Assembly: GCF_010811875.1 (NCBI RefSeq)
Contig: NZ_VKHP01000036.1
Span: 1 to 49,041 of the forward strand
Origin: Bradyrhizobium uaiense
GTDB lineage: Bacteria; Pseudomonadota; Alphaproteobacteria; Rhizobiales; Xanthobacteraceae
Length of the DNA: 49,041 nt
Direction: 5' to 3'
Part shown: one piece after another, positions 31,892 to 39,499 of the stretch
Position numbering within the stretch: the first letter of the stretch is position 1
How the letters are laid out: each line of letters begins with the position of its first letter
Program-made: the position numbers and the translations under genes
Notes under the pieces: generated by a model
Databases searched by the model: none
What the model was told of the DNA's origin: nothing
What the model saw: the letters and a program-made list of their open reading frames with translations, nothing else

Positions 31892-32545
31892 GTGGCCGCT
31901 GATCTGTTCGAGACAATTGGCGATGCAAGGCCGCCGCGCGAGACGATCGCGGATGGCGCGGTGCTGTTGCGCGGCTTCGTTCGGCCGTTCGAGGCGGAGC
32001 TGATCCCGGCCTTGCGCGTCGTCGTCAAGCAGGCGCCGTTCCGGCATCTGATCACGCCGGGTGGACATCGGATGTCGGTCGCGATGACCAATTGCGGCAG
32101 CGTCGGCTGGGTCTCCGATCCCAGCGGCTATCGCTATGATCCGATCGATCCTGATAGCGGACAGCCTTGGCCTGAAATGCCGGAGGTGCTGCGCAGGCTC
32201 GCAGCCGACGCCGCGGATGAAGCCGGCTTCAGCGGCTTCGCGCCGCAGGCCTGCCTGATCAATCGCTATATCCCTGGCGCAAAACTGTCGCTGCATCAGG
32301 ACAAGGACGAGCTCGATTACGGTGCGCCGATCGTCTCGATCTCGCTCGGGCTGCCGGCGGTCTTCCTGTTCGGCGGCCTGAAGCGCGGCGACACGCCGCG
32401 GCGATACCGGCTCGAACATGGCGATGTTGCGGTGTGGGGCGGGCCGTCACGGCTATTTTATCATGGCGTGGCGCCGCTCGCCGAAGGCGAGCATAGCCTG
32501 CTCGGCCGCCAACGAATCAATCTGACCTTCCGCAAGGTGCGCTGA
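31892..32545 (+). CDS. alkB: DNA oxidative demethylase AlkB
   Basis: A 217-residue protein matching E. coli AlkB with an offset of four residues. The iron ligands are His135 and Asp137 (SLHQDKDELDYGAPIVSISL) and His191 (FYHGVAPL). The 2-oxoglutarate arginines are Arg208 and Arg214 (RQRINLTFRKVR), and the nucleotide-recognition lid carries MTNCGSVGWVSDPSGYRY. It removes methyl groups from 1-methyladenine and 3-methylcytosine by oxidation, releasing formaldehyde. The start is GTG at 31892 with GAGAGAGG just upstream. It follows a second 2OG oxygenase gene; no ada gene is in the window. Confidence 0.95.
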   Translation: MAADLFETIGDARPPRETIADGAVLLRGFVRPFEAELIPALRVVVKQAPFRHLITPGGHRMSVAMTNCGSVGWVSDPSGYRYDPIDPDSGQPWPEMPEVLRRLAADAADEAGFSGFAPQACLINRYIPGAKLSLHQDKDELDYGAPIVSISLGLPAVFLFGGLKRGDTPRRYRLEHGDVAVWGGPSRLFYHGVAPLAEGEHSLLGRQRINLTFRKVR

Positions 32546-32586
32546 CGCCCCTCCCGCAAACTGTGCGGGTGGTCTAAACTTGGCGC

Positions 32587-33801
32587 ATGGGCACCAAGGC
32601 CGACCGTGCCGTCAACCGCACCGGCGTTTATCTCGCCGTGCTGCAACTCGTGTTCACGCTGGGCTGGACCACCTACCTGATCTATCTGCCCAAGCTGTGC
32701 GCGGAGGTCGGCATCGCGCCTTCCACCGTGATCCTGATCCTGATGATGGATCAGGCCATTTTCACCATCACCGATACCGCGATGGGCATGGCCGCCGACA
32801 GGATCTCGATCCTGGTCGGCCGTCTCGGCGTATTCGTCGGCATCCTTGCAGCGATCTCCTGCGTCGCCTTCATCGCGCTGCCTTACGTGGCCGGCACCGG
32901 GCCGGGCGCAAGGGCCTGGCTGATTGCACTGATCGTGATCTGGGCCATCACGTCGTCGGCGTTGCGCGCGCCGCCGCTGACGTTGCTCGGCAAGTATCGC
33001 GCGCAGCCATCGGTGCCGTTCCTCGCGGCATTGGCGATGCTGGGCTACGGCATCGCCGGCGCGCTCTCGCCCTACCTCGCCGTCGTGCTGCGCAACCAGG
33101 ATGCGCGGCTGCCGTTCGTGCTGTCGGGCGCGGTGCTGCTGCTGACGGCGCTGGCCTTCTCAGGGATCGAGCGCCGCGTCGCCGAGGAGGCGCAACCGGC
33201 ACGGCTTGCCGAGCCCGTAAGGCGGCTCGGCGCGGTGCCGATGTTCATGATCGGCGCGATGGTGCTGCTCTCGCTCGGCTATCAACTGCACTTCAATATC
33301 AACAGCGCACCGTTCTATCTGCGCTTCGTCAAACCGAACGATCTGCAATGGTTGATGCCGGTGTTCTGGATCGGTTTCAACATCGCGATGTTTCCGGCAA
33401 GCATCGTCGTCAAGCATCGTGGCGGCTTGATCGTGATGGGTGCGGCAGGACTGCTCGGTGCTTTTGCCATCGTTGCCGCGGAGATCTCCGGCAGCCTCAA
33501 TGGTCTGATCGTAGCGCAGTTCATGGCGGGAGCCGCCTGGGGCTGCATGCTGATGAGCGCCGTGTCGGCGGCACTCGCGATCGGGGAGACCGGCGCCGAA
33601 GGCAAGGTCACGGGGCTGGTGTTCTCGGCGCTGGCGCTTGCGACCTTTGCGCGGATGGCCGCGGTTGCTGGCGGCCTGCAGAAGCTGCCGGATTATGCGC
33701 CGCTGGTGCACTGGGCGCCGGTCGCCTGCTGGTCGGTCGCCGGCGCCGGCCTGCTCGTGATCGCCGCGTCGCGGCTGCAACGCGGTGTGAAGAGCGCCTA
33801 G
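32587..33801 (+). CDS. MFS transporter
   Basis: A 404-residue integral membrane protein with about 12 hydrophobic segments, starting MGTKADRAVNRTGVYLAVLQ. It resembles the GPH/MFS-1 group: DQAIFTITDTAMGMAADRIS sits in the first inner loop region, and PARLAEPVRRLGAVPMFMIG is the central cytoplasmic loop between two six-helix halves. The carried substrate cannot be read. It begins 41 bases behind alkB on the same strand, so it may be transcribed with it. Its stop codon TAG overlaps the stop of the convergent TPP enzyme gene within CTAG. An overlapping 409-residue reading from 32580 in another frame is a high-GC artefact. Confidence 0.9.
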   Translation: MGTKADRAVNRTGVYLAVLQLVFTLGWTTYLIYLPKLCAEVGIAPSTVILILMMDQAIFTITDTAMGMAADRISILVGRLGVFVGILAAISCVAFIALPYVAGTGPGARAWLIALIVIWAITSSALRAPPLTLLGKYRAQPSVPFLAALAMLGYGIAGALSPYLAVVLRNQDARLPFVLSGAVLLLTALAFSGIERRVAEEAQPARLAEPVRRLGAVPMFMIGAMVLLSLGYQLHFNINSAPFYLRFVKPNDLQWLMPVFWIGFNIAMFPASIVVKHRGGLIVMGAAGLLGAFAIVAAEISGSLNGLIVAQFMAGAAWGCMLMSAVSAALAIGETGAEGKVTGLVFSALALATFARMAAVAGGLQKLPDYAPLVHWAPVACWSVAGAGLLVIAASRLQRGVKSA

Positions 33802-35426
33802 TTATTTAGCGCCGGATGGATGAACGCCCAGGGCGAGACTTCGGAATCGGTCGGCACTTCCACCGAGATCACATAGGGCCCGCCGTCGGTCAGCGCCTTC
33901 TCCAGCACGGGGCGGAAGTGATCGGGCGAGGTGACGCGCGCGGCGCCGACGCCGAAGGATTCCGCGAGCTTGACGAAATCCGGATTGACCAGGTCGGAAG
34001 CAACGACGCGGCCGTCGAAACGCTCGCGCTGGTCGCGGCGGACATTGCCATAGGCGTTGTTGTTGAACACCAGCGTCACCACGCCGATCTTGAACTGCAC
34101 CGCGGTTGCGAGCTCCTGCACGCCGAACATGAAGCCGCCGTCGCCTGTGATTGCGACCACCGGCTTGTTCGGGTTGGCGACCTTGGCGCCGAGCGCGGTC
34201 GGGAACCCCGAGCCGAGCGTGCCCTGATAGCCCGAGGTGACGAAGGTGCGCGGCTCGTAGATCGGAAAACCGTACCAGGAGGCGAAGCCGACCTGCGACA
34301 GCTCGTCGGTGACGATGGCGTTGGCCGGCAGCACCTCGCGCAGGATCTTCAGATAGGCCATCTGCGGCTGGACGCGCTGGATCTCCTGCTCGGTAGCTGA
34401 GGTCGCCTCGCGGATCGCGGTGCGGCGGCCCGAGGTCTTGCTGTAGCCCGCCTTCCGGACCGCGGCGACGAGGTCGGCGGTGCCGGCCTTGGCGTCGGCG
34501 ATCACGGCAGCATCGGCCGGCCAGCGGCGCAGCTCGACCGGATCGATGTCGATCCGCACGCATTTCAGGCCTGCCGGCTGATAGGGCCAGCGCGACATCG
34601 TCGGCAGCTCCATGCGGGTGCCGATGCCGATCATCAAATCGGTCTTTGGCCACAGCTTGTAGGCGGATGCCATAGTGAGCCCGAGCTCATGCGCGTTGGA
34701 GACGATGCCGCGGCCGCTGCGGAATGCGACCACCGGCGCGTCGATCATCTCGGCGAGTTCGAGAATCTCCTCGCGCGCCTCGATGGCGCCGCTGCCGACG
34801 AAGATCATCGGCGCCTTGCTGCCGGCGATCAGATCGGCGGCCGCCTTGATGCGATCCGGATCAGGCTGCGGCGCCGGCAATGGATCGAACGGCTTGACGG
34901 CTGCGACCTGGGTGCGCTGGGTGAAGACGTCCCACGGCATCTCCAGCGACGCCGGGCCGCGCCGGCCCGACAGCATCTCCTGGAACGCGCGCGACACCAT
35001 CGCGGGCGCGTTGTCGGGGTATTCGATCCGGTCGGCCCATTTCACGAAGGTGCGCAGCGTCGCGAGCTGGTCCGGCATCTCGTGCAGATGGCCTCGGCCC
35101 TTGCCCAGGAATTGCGTCGGCACCTGGCCGGTCAGGCACAGCACCGGCTCGTTGCAGCCGAATGCGGTCAGCAGCGCCGCCGAGGCGTTGAGCACGCCGG
35201 GGCCGGGCACCACGCTGAACACGCCGGGCTTGCCCGAGGAGCGGGCATAGCCGAACGCCATGTAGCCGCAGGCCTGCTCATGCCGGGCGCCGATCACCTT
35301 GAGCTGCGCCTGCTGGAAGGCATCGAACAGGCCATAGATCTGCGCGCCGGGCAGGCCGAATACGGTATCGACGCCGTGGGCGACGAGGCCGTTGACGATC
35401 GCTTCGCCGCCGGATGTTGAGGTCAT
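33798..35426 (-). CDS. Thiamine diphosphate-dependent enzyme (acetolactate synthase-like fold), function unknown
   Basis: A 542-residue ThDP enzyme. The catalytic Glu50 lies in ARHEQACGYMA, VVPGPGVLNA and GPASLEMPWDVF follow, and the ThDP-Mg motif runs from GDG (428-430) to NNN (455-457), closing with YGNVRRDQRERF. The His-His pair typical of pyruvate and phenylpyruvate decarboxylases is not seen, and it lacks the acetolactate synthase regulatory partner. As last gene of the hpa operon it may decarboxylate a 2-oxo acid such as an arylpyruvate, or ligate pathway products. The ATG at 35426 (MTSTSGGEAI) lies 25 bases after the FAH gene stop. Upstream in-frame starts would overlap that gene. Confidence 0.88.
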   Translation of the reverse strand: MTSTSGGEAIVNGLVAHGVDTVFGLPGAQIYGLFDAFQQAQLKVIGARHEQACGYMAFGYARSSGKPGVFSVVPGPGVLNASAALLTAFGCNEPVLCLTGQVPTQFLGKGRGHLHEMPDQLATLRTFVKWADRIEYPDNAPAMVSRAFQEMLSGRRGPASLEMPWDVFTQRTQVAAVKPFDPLPAPQPDPDRIKAAADLIAGSKAPMIFVGSGAIEAREEILELAEMIDAPVVAFRSGRGIVSNAHELGLTMASAYKLWPKTDLMIGIGTRMELPTMSRWPYQPAGLKCVRIDIDPVELRRWPADAAVIADAKAGTADLVAAVRKAGYSKTSGRRTAIREATSATEQEIQRVQPQMAYLKILREVLPANAIVTDELSQVGFASWYGFPIYEPRTFVTSGYQGTLGSGFPTALGAKVANPNKPVVAITGDGGFMFGVQELATAVQFKIGVVTLVFNNNAYGNVRRDQRERFDGRVVASDLVNPDFVKLAESFGVGAARVTSPDHFRPVLEKALTDGGPYVISVEVPTDSEVSPWAFIHPALNN

Positions 35427-35451
35427 GGCACTGTCCACTTTGCTCGCGAGG

Positions 35452-36324
35452 TTAGATGGCTTCGTCGACGACGCCGTTGCGCAAGATGCCGACGCCTTCG
35501 GCCTCAACCTCGACGACATCGCCGGGCTTCAGATAACGCGGCGGATCGAACCGCGCACCTGCTCCGGTTGGCGTCCCCGTAACGATGATGTCGCCGGGAA
35601 CCAGTGTCGTGAAGGTCGAGATGTAGTTGATGAGGTAGCGGAAGCCGAAGATCAAGCGCGAGGTGCGGTCGTCCTGCCTGACTTCGCCGTTGACCCGTGT
35701 GGTCAGGCGGATATCGGCGATCTGCGCTTCGCTGGTGTAGGGCACGATCCACGGGCCGAGACTGCCGGTGGAATCGAAATTCTTGCCCTGAGTGACGTTG
35801 AATTTTGCGTGGCGCACCCAGTCGCGGATGGTGCCTTCATTGCAGAGCGTGATCGCGGCGATGTGATCGAGCGCGGCGCTCTCCGGAATGTGCCGGCCGG
35901 CCTTGCCGATGACCAGCACCAGCTCGCCCTCATAGTCGAGCTGCGGCGAGATGCGCGGTCGCACCACCGGCGTGTTGTGGCCGACGAAGGAGCGCGGCAC
36001 CCGCAGGAACATGCTGGGGTATTTCGGCGCGTCCGAGCCGTCCTTGTACTCGGCATTGCGGTCCGGATAGTTGACGCCGATGCAGATGATCTTGTCCGGC
36101 GACGGGATCGGCGGCTGCCAGGTGACCGCGTCGAGCGCGTGGTCGGGGGCGCGCTTGGCGGCATCCTCCACGAGCCTGGTCAGTGCGCCGGCGGCGATCG
36201 CCTCGCGCAAGGTCGGATAATCCTTGGCGAAGCGCGACGAGAGGTCGACGATGCCGGTGTCGGTGACGGCGCCATAGCTGGTGGCGCCGTTGACGGAATA
36301 AGTGGCGAGGCGAGGGGCTGACAT
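35452..36324 (-). CDS. Fumarylacetoacetate hydrolase-family protein, probable HpaG-type decarboxylase/isomerase
   Basis: A 290-residue FAH-fold protein. It has KIICIGVNYPDRNAEY, then metal ligands Glu132 and Glu134 in DYEGELVLVIGKAG, and KNFDSTGSLGPWIV with Lys and Asp. The C terminus has PGDIIVTGTPTGAG and LKPGDVVEVEAEGVG. The third metal ligand, usually Asp in a GNDxxxRD motif, is Glu163 in CNEGTIRDW. In the hpa pathway an FAH protein decarboxylates and isomerises 5-carboxy-2-oxohept-3-enedioate; the E. coli enzyme is a fused two-domain protein, while here only one domain is encoded, so it must serve both steps or a partner lies elsewhere. The ATG at 36324 follows a repeat element. Confidence 0.88.
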   Translation of the reverse strand: MSAPRLATYSVNGATSYGAVTDTGIVDLSSRFAKDYPTLREAIAAGALTRLVEDAAKRAPDHALDAVTWQPPIPSPDKIICIGVNYPDRNAEYKDGSDAPKYPSMFLRVPRSFVGHNTPVVRPRISPQLDYEGELVLVIGKAGRHIPESAALDHIAAITLCNEGTIRDWVRHAKFNVTQGKNFDSTGSLGPWIVPYTSEAQIADIRLTTRVNGEVRQDDRTSRLIFGFRYLINYISTFTTLVPGDIIVTGTPTGAGARFDPPRYLKPGDVVEVEAEGVGILRNGVVDEAI

Positions 36325-36343
36325 TAGCAATCCAATTCTTGAT

Positions 36344-36471
36344 GTCGTCCCGGCCAAGCGAAGCGCGAGCCGGGACCCATAACCACAGGCTTCAGATTAT
36401 GGCACGCGGGGCGACGATCTTGGCCGCAACGCGGTCCTGGGGTTATGGGTCCCTGCTTTCGCAGGGACGAC
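36344..36471. repeat. Dispersed palindromic repeat inside the hpa operon
   Basis: GTCGTCCCGGCCAAGCGAAG, GGGACCCATAACCACAGG and later GGGGTTATGGGTCCCTGC and TTCGCAGGGACGAC. It lies between hpaD (stop 20 bases away) and the FAH gene start (20 bases away) and may form a stable hairpin in the operon mRNA. Confidence 0.85.
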
Positions 36472-36490
36472 AGGTGGGGAGAGGCGTACA

Positions 36491-37474
36491 CTAGTCCGCA
36501 ACCAGCACGTCGGCGACGAAGCGTGGCTCGCGCACCGCTTGGCCTGCGAAGGTCGACCCTTCCTCGAACCAGGAGCGTGGTGCCGGCGCGCCCCACAGCG
36601 TCTGGCGGCGCGGATCGCGCAGCGACCAGCGCAGCGGCTCATGATCGTGATCCCCGGTGAAATAGTCGCTGGTGTAGAGCTCGATGCGGTGGCCGTCGGG
36701 ATCGCGGATGTAGAGGAAGAAGGCGTTGGAGATGCCGTGCCGGCCCGGGCCGCGCTCGATGTTCTTCAGGAAACCGGACGAGGCCATCACGTCGCAGAGA
36801 TGCACGATGTTCATTGCGGTCGGCACCCAATAGGCGATGTGGTGCAGGCGCGGGCCTTTACCGTTGGTGATCGCGAAGTCGTGGACATTGCCCTTGCGGT
36901 GCATCCAGGCCGCGGCGATACGGCCGTTGTCGCCGTCCTCCTCGGCATATTCGGTGAGGCGGAAGCCGAGCCGGGCGTAGAAGTCGACGGTGTCCTGCAC
37001 TTCGGCGGCGAACACGTTGAAATGATCCAGCCGCTGCGGATGACAACCCTTGTAGAGATCGTAGCGGCGCAGCAGATGCGGGCGCTTCTCCATCGTGGCG
37101 TAGAGTTCGATCTGGAAACCGAACGGATCGGTGAATTGCAGCGTGCGGCCCTGGAACGGCTGGTCGACGAAGGCGTAGGCGATGCCGTTCTCTGAGCAGA
37201 AGGCGGCCGCCTTGTCGAGGTCGCCGTCATTGCCGACCTTGAAGCCGAGCCGGTTGCAGGCGGCCTTCGCCGCCTTGCGCAGCACCACCGAGTGATGCTG
37301 GTGCTCCTCGCTGGCGCGCAGATACACCGATTTGTCGTCGCGGTCCTCGATGTGGAGGCCGACCGTCTTCTCGTAGAAGGCGGCGCTCTTGTCGAGATCC
37401 GTGACGTCGAGCACGGCGTGGCTGCAGCGGATGATGTTGAACGGCGGGTCGAAAACGTGCGTCGGAACGGGCAT
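36491..37474 (-). CDS. hpaD: 3,4-dihydroxyphenylacetate (homoprotocatechuate) 2,3-dioxygenase
   Basis: A 327-residue two-domain extradiol dioxygenase that strongly resembles the type I homoprotocatechuate 2,3-dioxygenases of Brevibacterium and Arthrobacter. Iron ligands are His151 (RLDHFN), a His of LHHIAYW (211-212) and Glu265 (HRIELYTSDYFTGD). The acid-base His198 is in NVHDFAITNG, and AAWMHRKG, ERGPGRHGISNAF and APAPRSWFEEGS all match. It opens the ring of homoprotocatechuate between C2 and C3 to give 5-carboxymethyl-2-hydroxymuconate semialdehyde, the substrate of HpaE encoded just upstream. The ATG at 37474 has GGAAACACCA before it. The N-terminal domain is catalytically silent, as usual. 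Confidence 0.95.
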   Translation of the reverse strand: MPVPTHVFDPPFNIIRCSHAVLDVTDLDKSAAFYEKTVGLHIEDRDDKSVYLRASEEHQHHSVVLRKAAKAACNRLGFKVGNDGDLDKAAAFCSENGIAYAFVDQPFQGRTLQFTDPFGFQIELYATMEKRPHLLRRYDLYKGCHPQRLDHFNVFAAEVQDTVDFYARLGFRLTEYAEEDGDNGRIAAAWMHRKGNVHDFAITNGKGPRLHHIAYWVPTAMNIVHLCDVMASSGFLKNIERGPGRHGISNAFFLYIRDPDGHRIELYTSDYFTGDHDHEPLRWSLRDPRRQTLWGAPAPRSWFEEGSTFAGQAVREPRFVADVLVAD

Positions 37475-37497
37475 TGGTGTTTCCTCTATCTTTCGTC

Positions 37498-37530
37498 ATT
37501 CCGGGCTCGCCGCTAAGCGTCGCCCCGCAA
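37498..37530. repeat. Remnant of a GTCATTCCGGG palindromic repeat
   Basis: TCATTCCGGGCTCGCCGCTA followed by CGTCGCCCCGCAATGAC: the ends TCATTCCGGG and CCCCGCAATGA pair imperfectly. It lies 13 bases past the hpaE stop, between hpaE and hpaD. Confidence 0.5.
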
Positions 37531-37542
37531 TGACAGTCCTGG

Positions 37543-39087
37543 CTAAATTCCCAGTTTCTGGATCTTGTGCGTCCCGCGAGCGAGCGAGACGTGCTTGGTT
37601 TCCATGTAGAAGTCGAACGAGTAGTCGCCGCCGTCGCGGCCGATGCCTGACGACTTCATGCCGCCGAACGGGGTCGGCAGGTGGCGGACGTTTTCCGAGT
37701 TGAGCCAGATCATGCCGGCTTCCAGCGCATCTGCGACGCGAAGCGCGCGGCCCATGTCGCCGGTCCAGACATAGCCGGTCAGACCGTATTGCACGCCGTT
37801 CGCGATCTCGATGGCGTCAGTCTCGTCCTTGAACGGGATCACGGTCAGGAACGGGCCGAACACCTCTTCCTGCGCGACGCGCATGTTTGCGTTGGCGCCG
37901 GTGACCAGCGTCGGCTGCACATAATGGCCGCCGCCCGGGCCGTCATGCGCCGTGCCGCCGACCGCGATCGTGGCGCCGTCCTTCTTGGCGACGTCGAAAT
38001 AGCTGCACACCTTGGCCAGATGCCGCTCGTGGATGAGCGGCCCGATCTCGGTTGCGGGATCGAGCGGGTGGCCGACCTTCAGCGCCTTCACGCGCGCGGT
38101 CAGCTTCTCGATGAACCTGTCGGCAACGCTCGCTTGAACCAGCAGCCGGCTCGATGACGTGCAGCGCTCGCCATTGAGCGAGTAGATCATGAACACGACG
38201 GCATCGAGCGCGCGGTCGAGATCGGCGTCGTCGAACACGATCACCGGGTTCTTGCCGCCGAGCTCGAAATGCACGCGCTTCAGGGTCGGCGCGCCCTGCG
38301 CCATGATCGCAGATCCTGTGGAGCTCTCGCCGACGAAGCCGATCGCCTTGATGGCGGGGTGTTCGGTCAGCGCCTTGCCGGCCTCTTCGCCGAAACCGTG
38401 CACGGTGTTCAGCACGCCGTCCGGAAGCCCGGCCTGCTTGGCGAGCTTGACCAGCATATCGGCGGTCGCCGGCGACCATTCCGCCGGCTTGTGCACCACC
38501 GTGCAGCCGGCCGCGAGCGCCGGCGCGATCTTCCAGGTCGAGAGCATGAACGGTGTGTTCCACGGCGTGATCACGCCGACCGGGCCGATCGGCACCCGGG
38601 TCGAGATGTTCCAATGCTCGTCCGAGGGCGTGTTGAGGCCGTCGCGGGCTTCGCCGCATTTGTCGGCGAAGAAGCGGAAATTCTCCGCGGCGCGGATCGC
38701 GGCCTTGGCCATGAAGCGGTGCGCCTGGCCGGTGTCGATGCATTCGAGCACGGCGATATCGTCGGCGCGCTCCTCGATTGCATCGGCAACGCGACGCAGC
38801 ACCTTGCGGCGCTGGGCAGCCGGCATGTCACGCCAGCCCTTGAAGGCCTTGGCCGCCGCGGTTGCCGCGCGGTCGATATCCTCGGCATTGCCGCGCGCCA
38901 CGGTCGAAAGCACCGTACCGTCGATCGGCGATTTCGTCTCGAAGGTCTGGCCGGAGGCCGCCGGCACGACCTTGCCGTCAATCACGTTGCCGATGCCTTC
39001 TGCTTTCAGCTTGGCGAGCAGGGGGCCGGCGCGATCGCGATTGGCCTGGAACACGTCGGCTGATGATTTCGCTATCGCTTTATCCAT
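37543..39087 (-). CDS. hpaE: 5-carboxymethyl-2-hydroxymuconate semialdehyde dehydrogenase
   Basis: A 514-residue aldehyde dehydrogenase of the HpaE type. The NAD site is VGVITPWNTPFMLSTWKIAP, the catalytic Glu275 is in FELGGKNPV, and the nucleophile Cys309 is in NGERCTSSSR. The C terminus has FGGMKSSGIGRDGGDYSFDF and METKHVSLA, normal for HpaE. It oxidises the ring-cleavage aldehyde to 5-carboxymethyl-2-hydroxymuconate with NAD. Its start overlaps the 3' end of hpaF by 8 bases, so the two are translationally coupled, and hpaD follows after a 68-base gap. The N-terminal 30 residues (DVFQANRDRAGPLLAKLKAE) are an extra helix relative to many members. Confidence 0.94.
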   Translation of the reverse strand: MDKAIAKSSADVFQANRDRAGPLLAKLKAEGIGNVIDGKVVPAASGQTFETKSPIDGTVLSTVARGNAEDIDRAATAAAKAFKGWRDMPAAQRRKVLRRVADAIEERADDIAVLECIDTGQAHRFMAKAAIRAAENFRFFADKCGEARDGLNTPSDEHWNISTRVPIGPVGVITPWNTPFMLSTWKIAPALAAGCTVVHKPAEWSPATADMLVKLAKQAGLPDGVLNTVHGFGEEAGKALTEHPAIKAIGFVGESSTGSAIMAQGAPTLKRVHFELGGKNPVIVFDDADLDRALDAVVFMIYSLNGERCTSSSRLLVQASVADRFIEKLTARVKALKVGHPLDPATEIGPLIHERHLAKVCSYFDVAKKDGATIAVGGTAHDGPGGGHYVQPTLVTGANANMRVAQEEVFGPFLTVIPFKDETDAIEIANGVQYGLTGYVWTGDMGRALRVADALEAGMIWLNSENVRHLPTPFGGMKSSGIGRDGGDYSFDFYMETKHVSLARGTHKIQKLGI

Positions 39088-39478
39088 TGACCGTCTCCAC
39101 CTTCAGTGCGTCGTGGATGTTGTTGCGTTTCCAGCTGGTTTCCTTGTCGTTGATCTGCATGTCGAACGACAAAGCGAACTTGCTGTTGGCGAATACCGGA
39201 TCGAGATGGGCCGACAGCGCCTTGAAGATGTGCTCGCCGGCCTTCTTGCGGGCGGCGAGGTCGCGGCCTTCGCCGAGCCGCAGCACCATGTCGAGGAAGG
39301 CGTAGTTCTTGCGGCCGTCGGCGATCGCGTAGTGCTCGCACCTGACGGCGCGGACCCGGATGCCGCCGAGCGGGAAGATGCCGGTCTCGACCGCGGCCTT
39401 GCGGACCACCTCAACGGTCGCGCCCATATCGACGAGACCGTCGAGATTGGCTGAATATTCAAGCGTGAAATGCGGCAT
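39080..39478 (-). CDS. hpaF: 5-carboxymethyl-2-hydroxymuconate delta-isomerase
   Basis: A 132-residue tautomerase-superfamily protein. MPHFTLEYSANL gives Pro2, which becomes the N-terminal catalytic proline after Met removal. RVRAVRCEHYAIADG and the C-terminal SFDMQINDKETSWKRNNIHD follow the HpaF/HpcD family. It converts 5-carboxymethyl-2-hydroxymuconate to 5-oxopent-3-ene-1,2,5-tricarboxylate, the substrate for the FAH-type decarboxylase. Length is the family's usual 125-130. The start lies 21 bases after the hpaH stop, with GGAGCGCT upstream; the stop overlaps the hpaE start. Confidence 0.93.
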   Translation of the reverse strand: MPHFTLEYSANLDGLVDMGATVEVVRKAAVETGIFPLGGIRVRAVRCEHYAIADGRKNYAFLDMVLRLGEGRDLAARKKAGEHIFKALSAHLDPVFANSKFALSFDMQINDKETSWKRNNIHDALKVETVNG

Positions 39479-39499
39479 GCAGCGCTCCTGCTGAGTGCG

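Noticed and set aside
5147..36471. CRISPR array
   Set aside because: The repeats are dispersed one by one behind genes, are palindromic and diverged, and have no regular spacers or cas genes.
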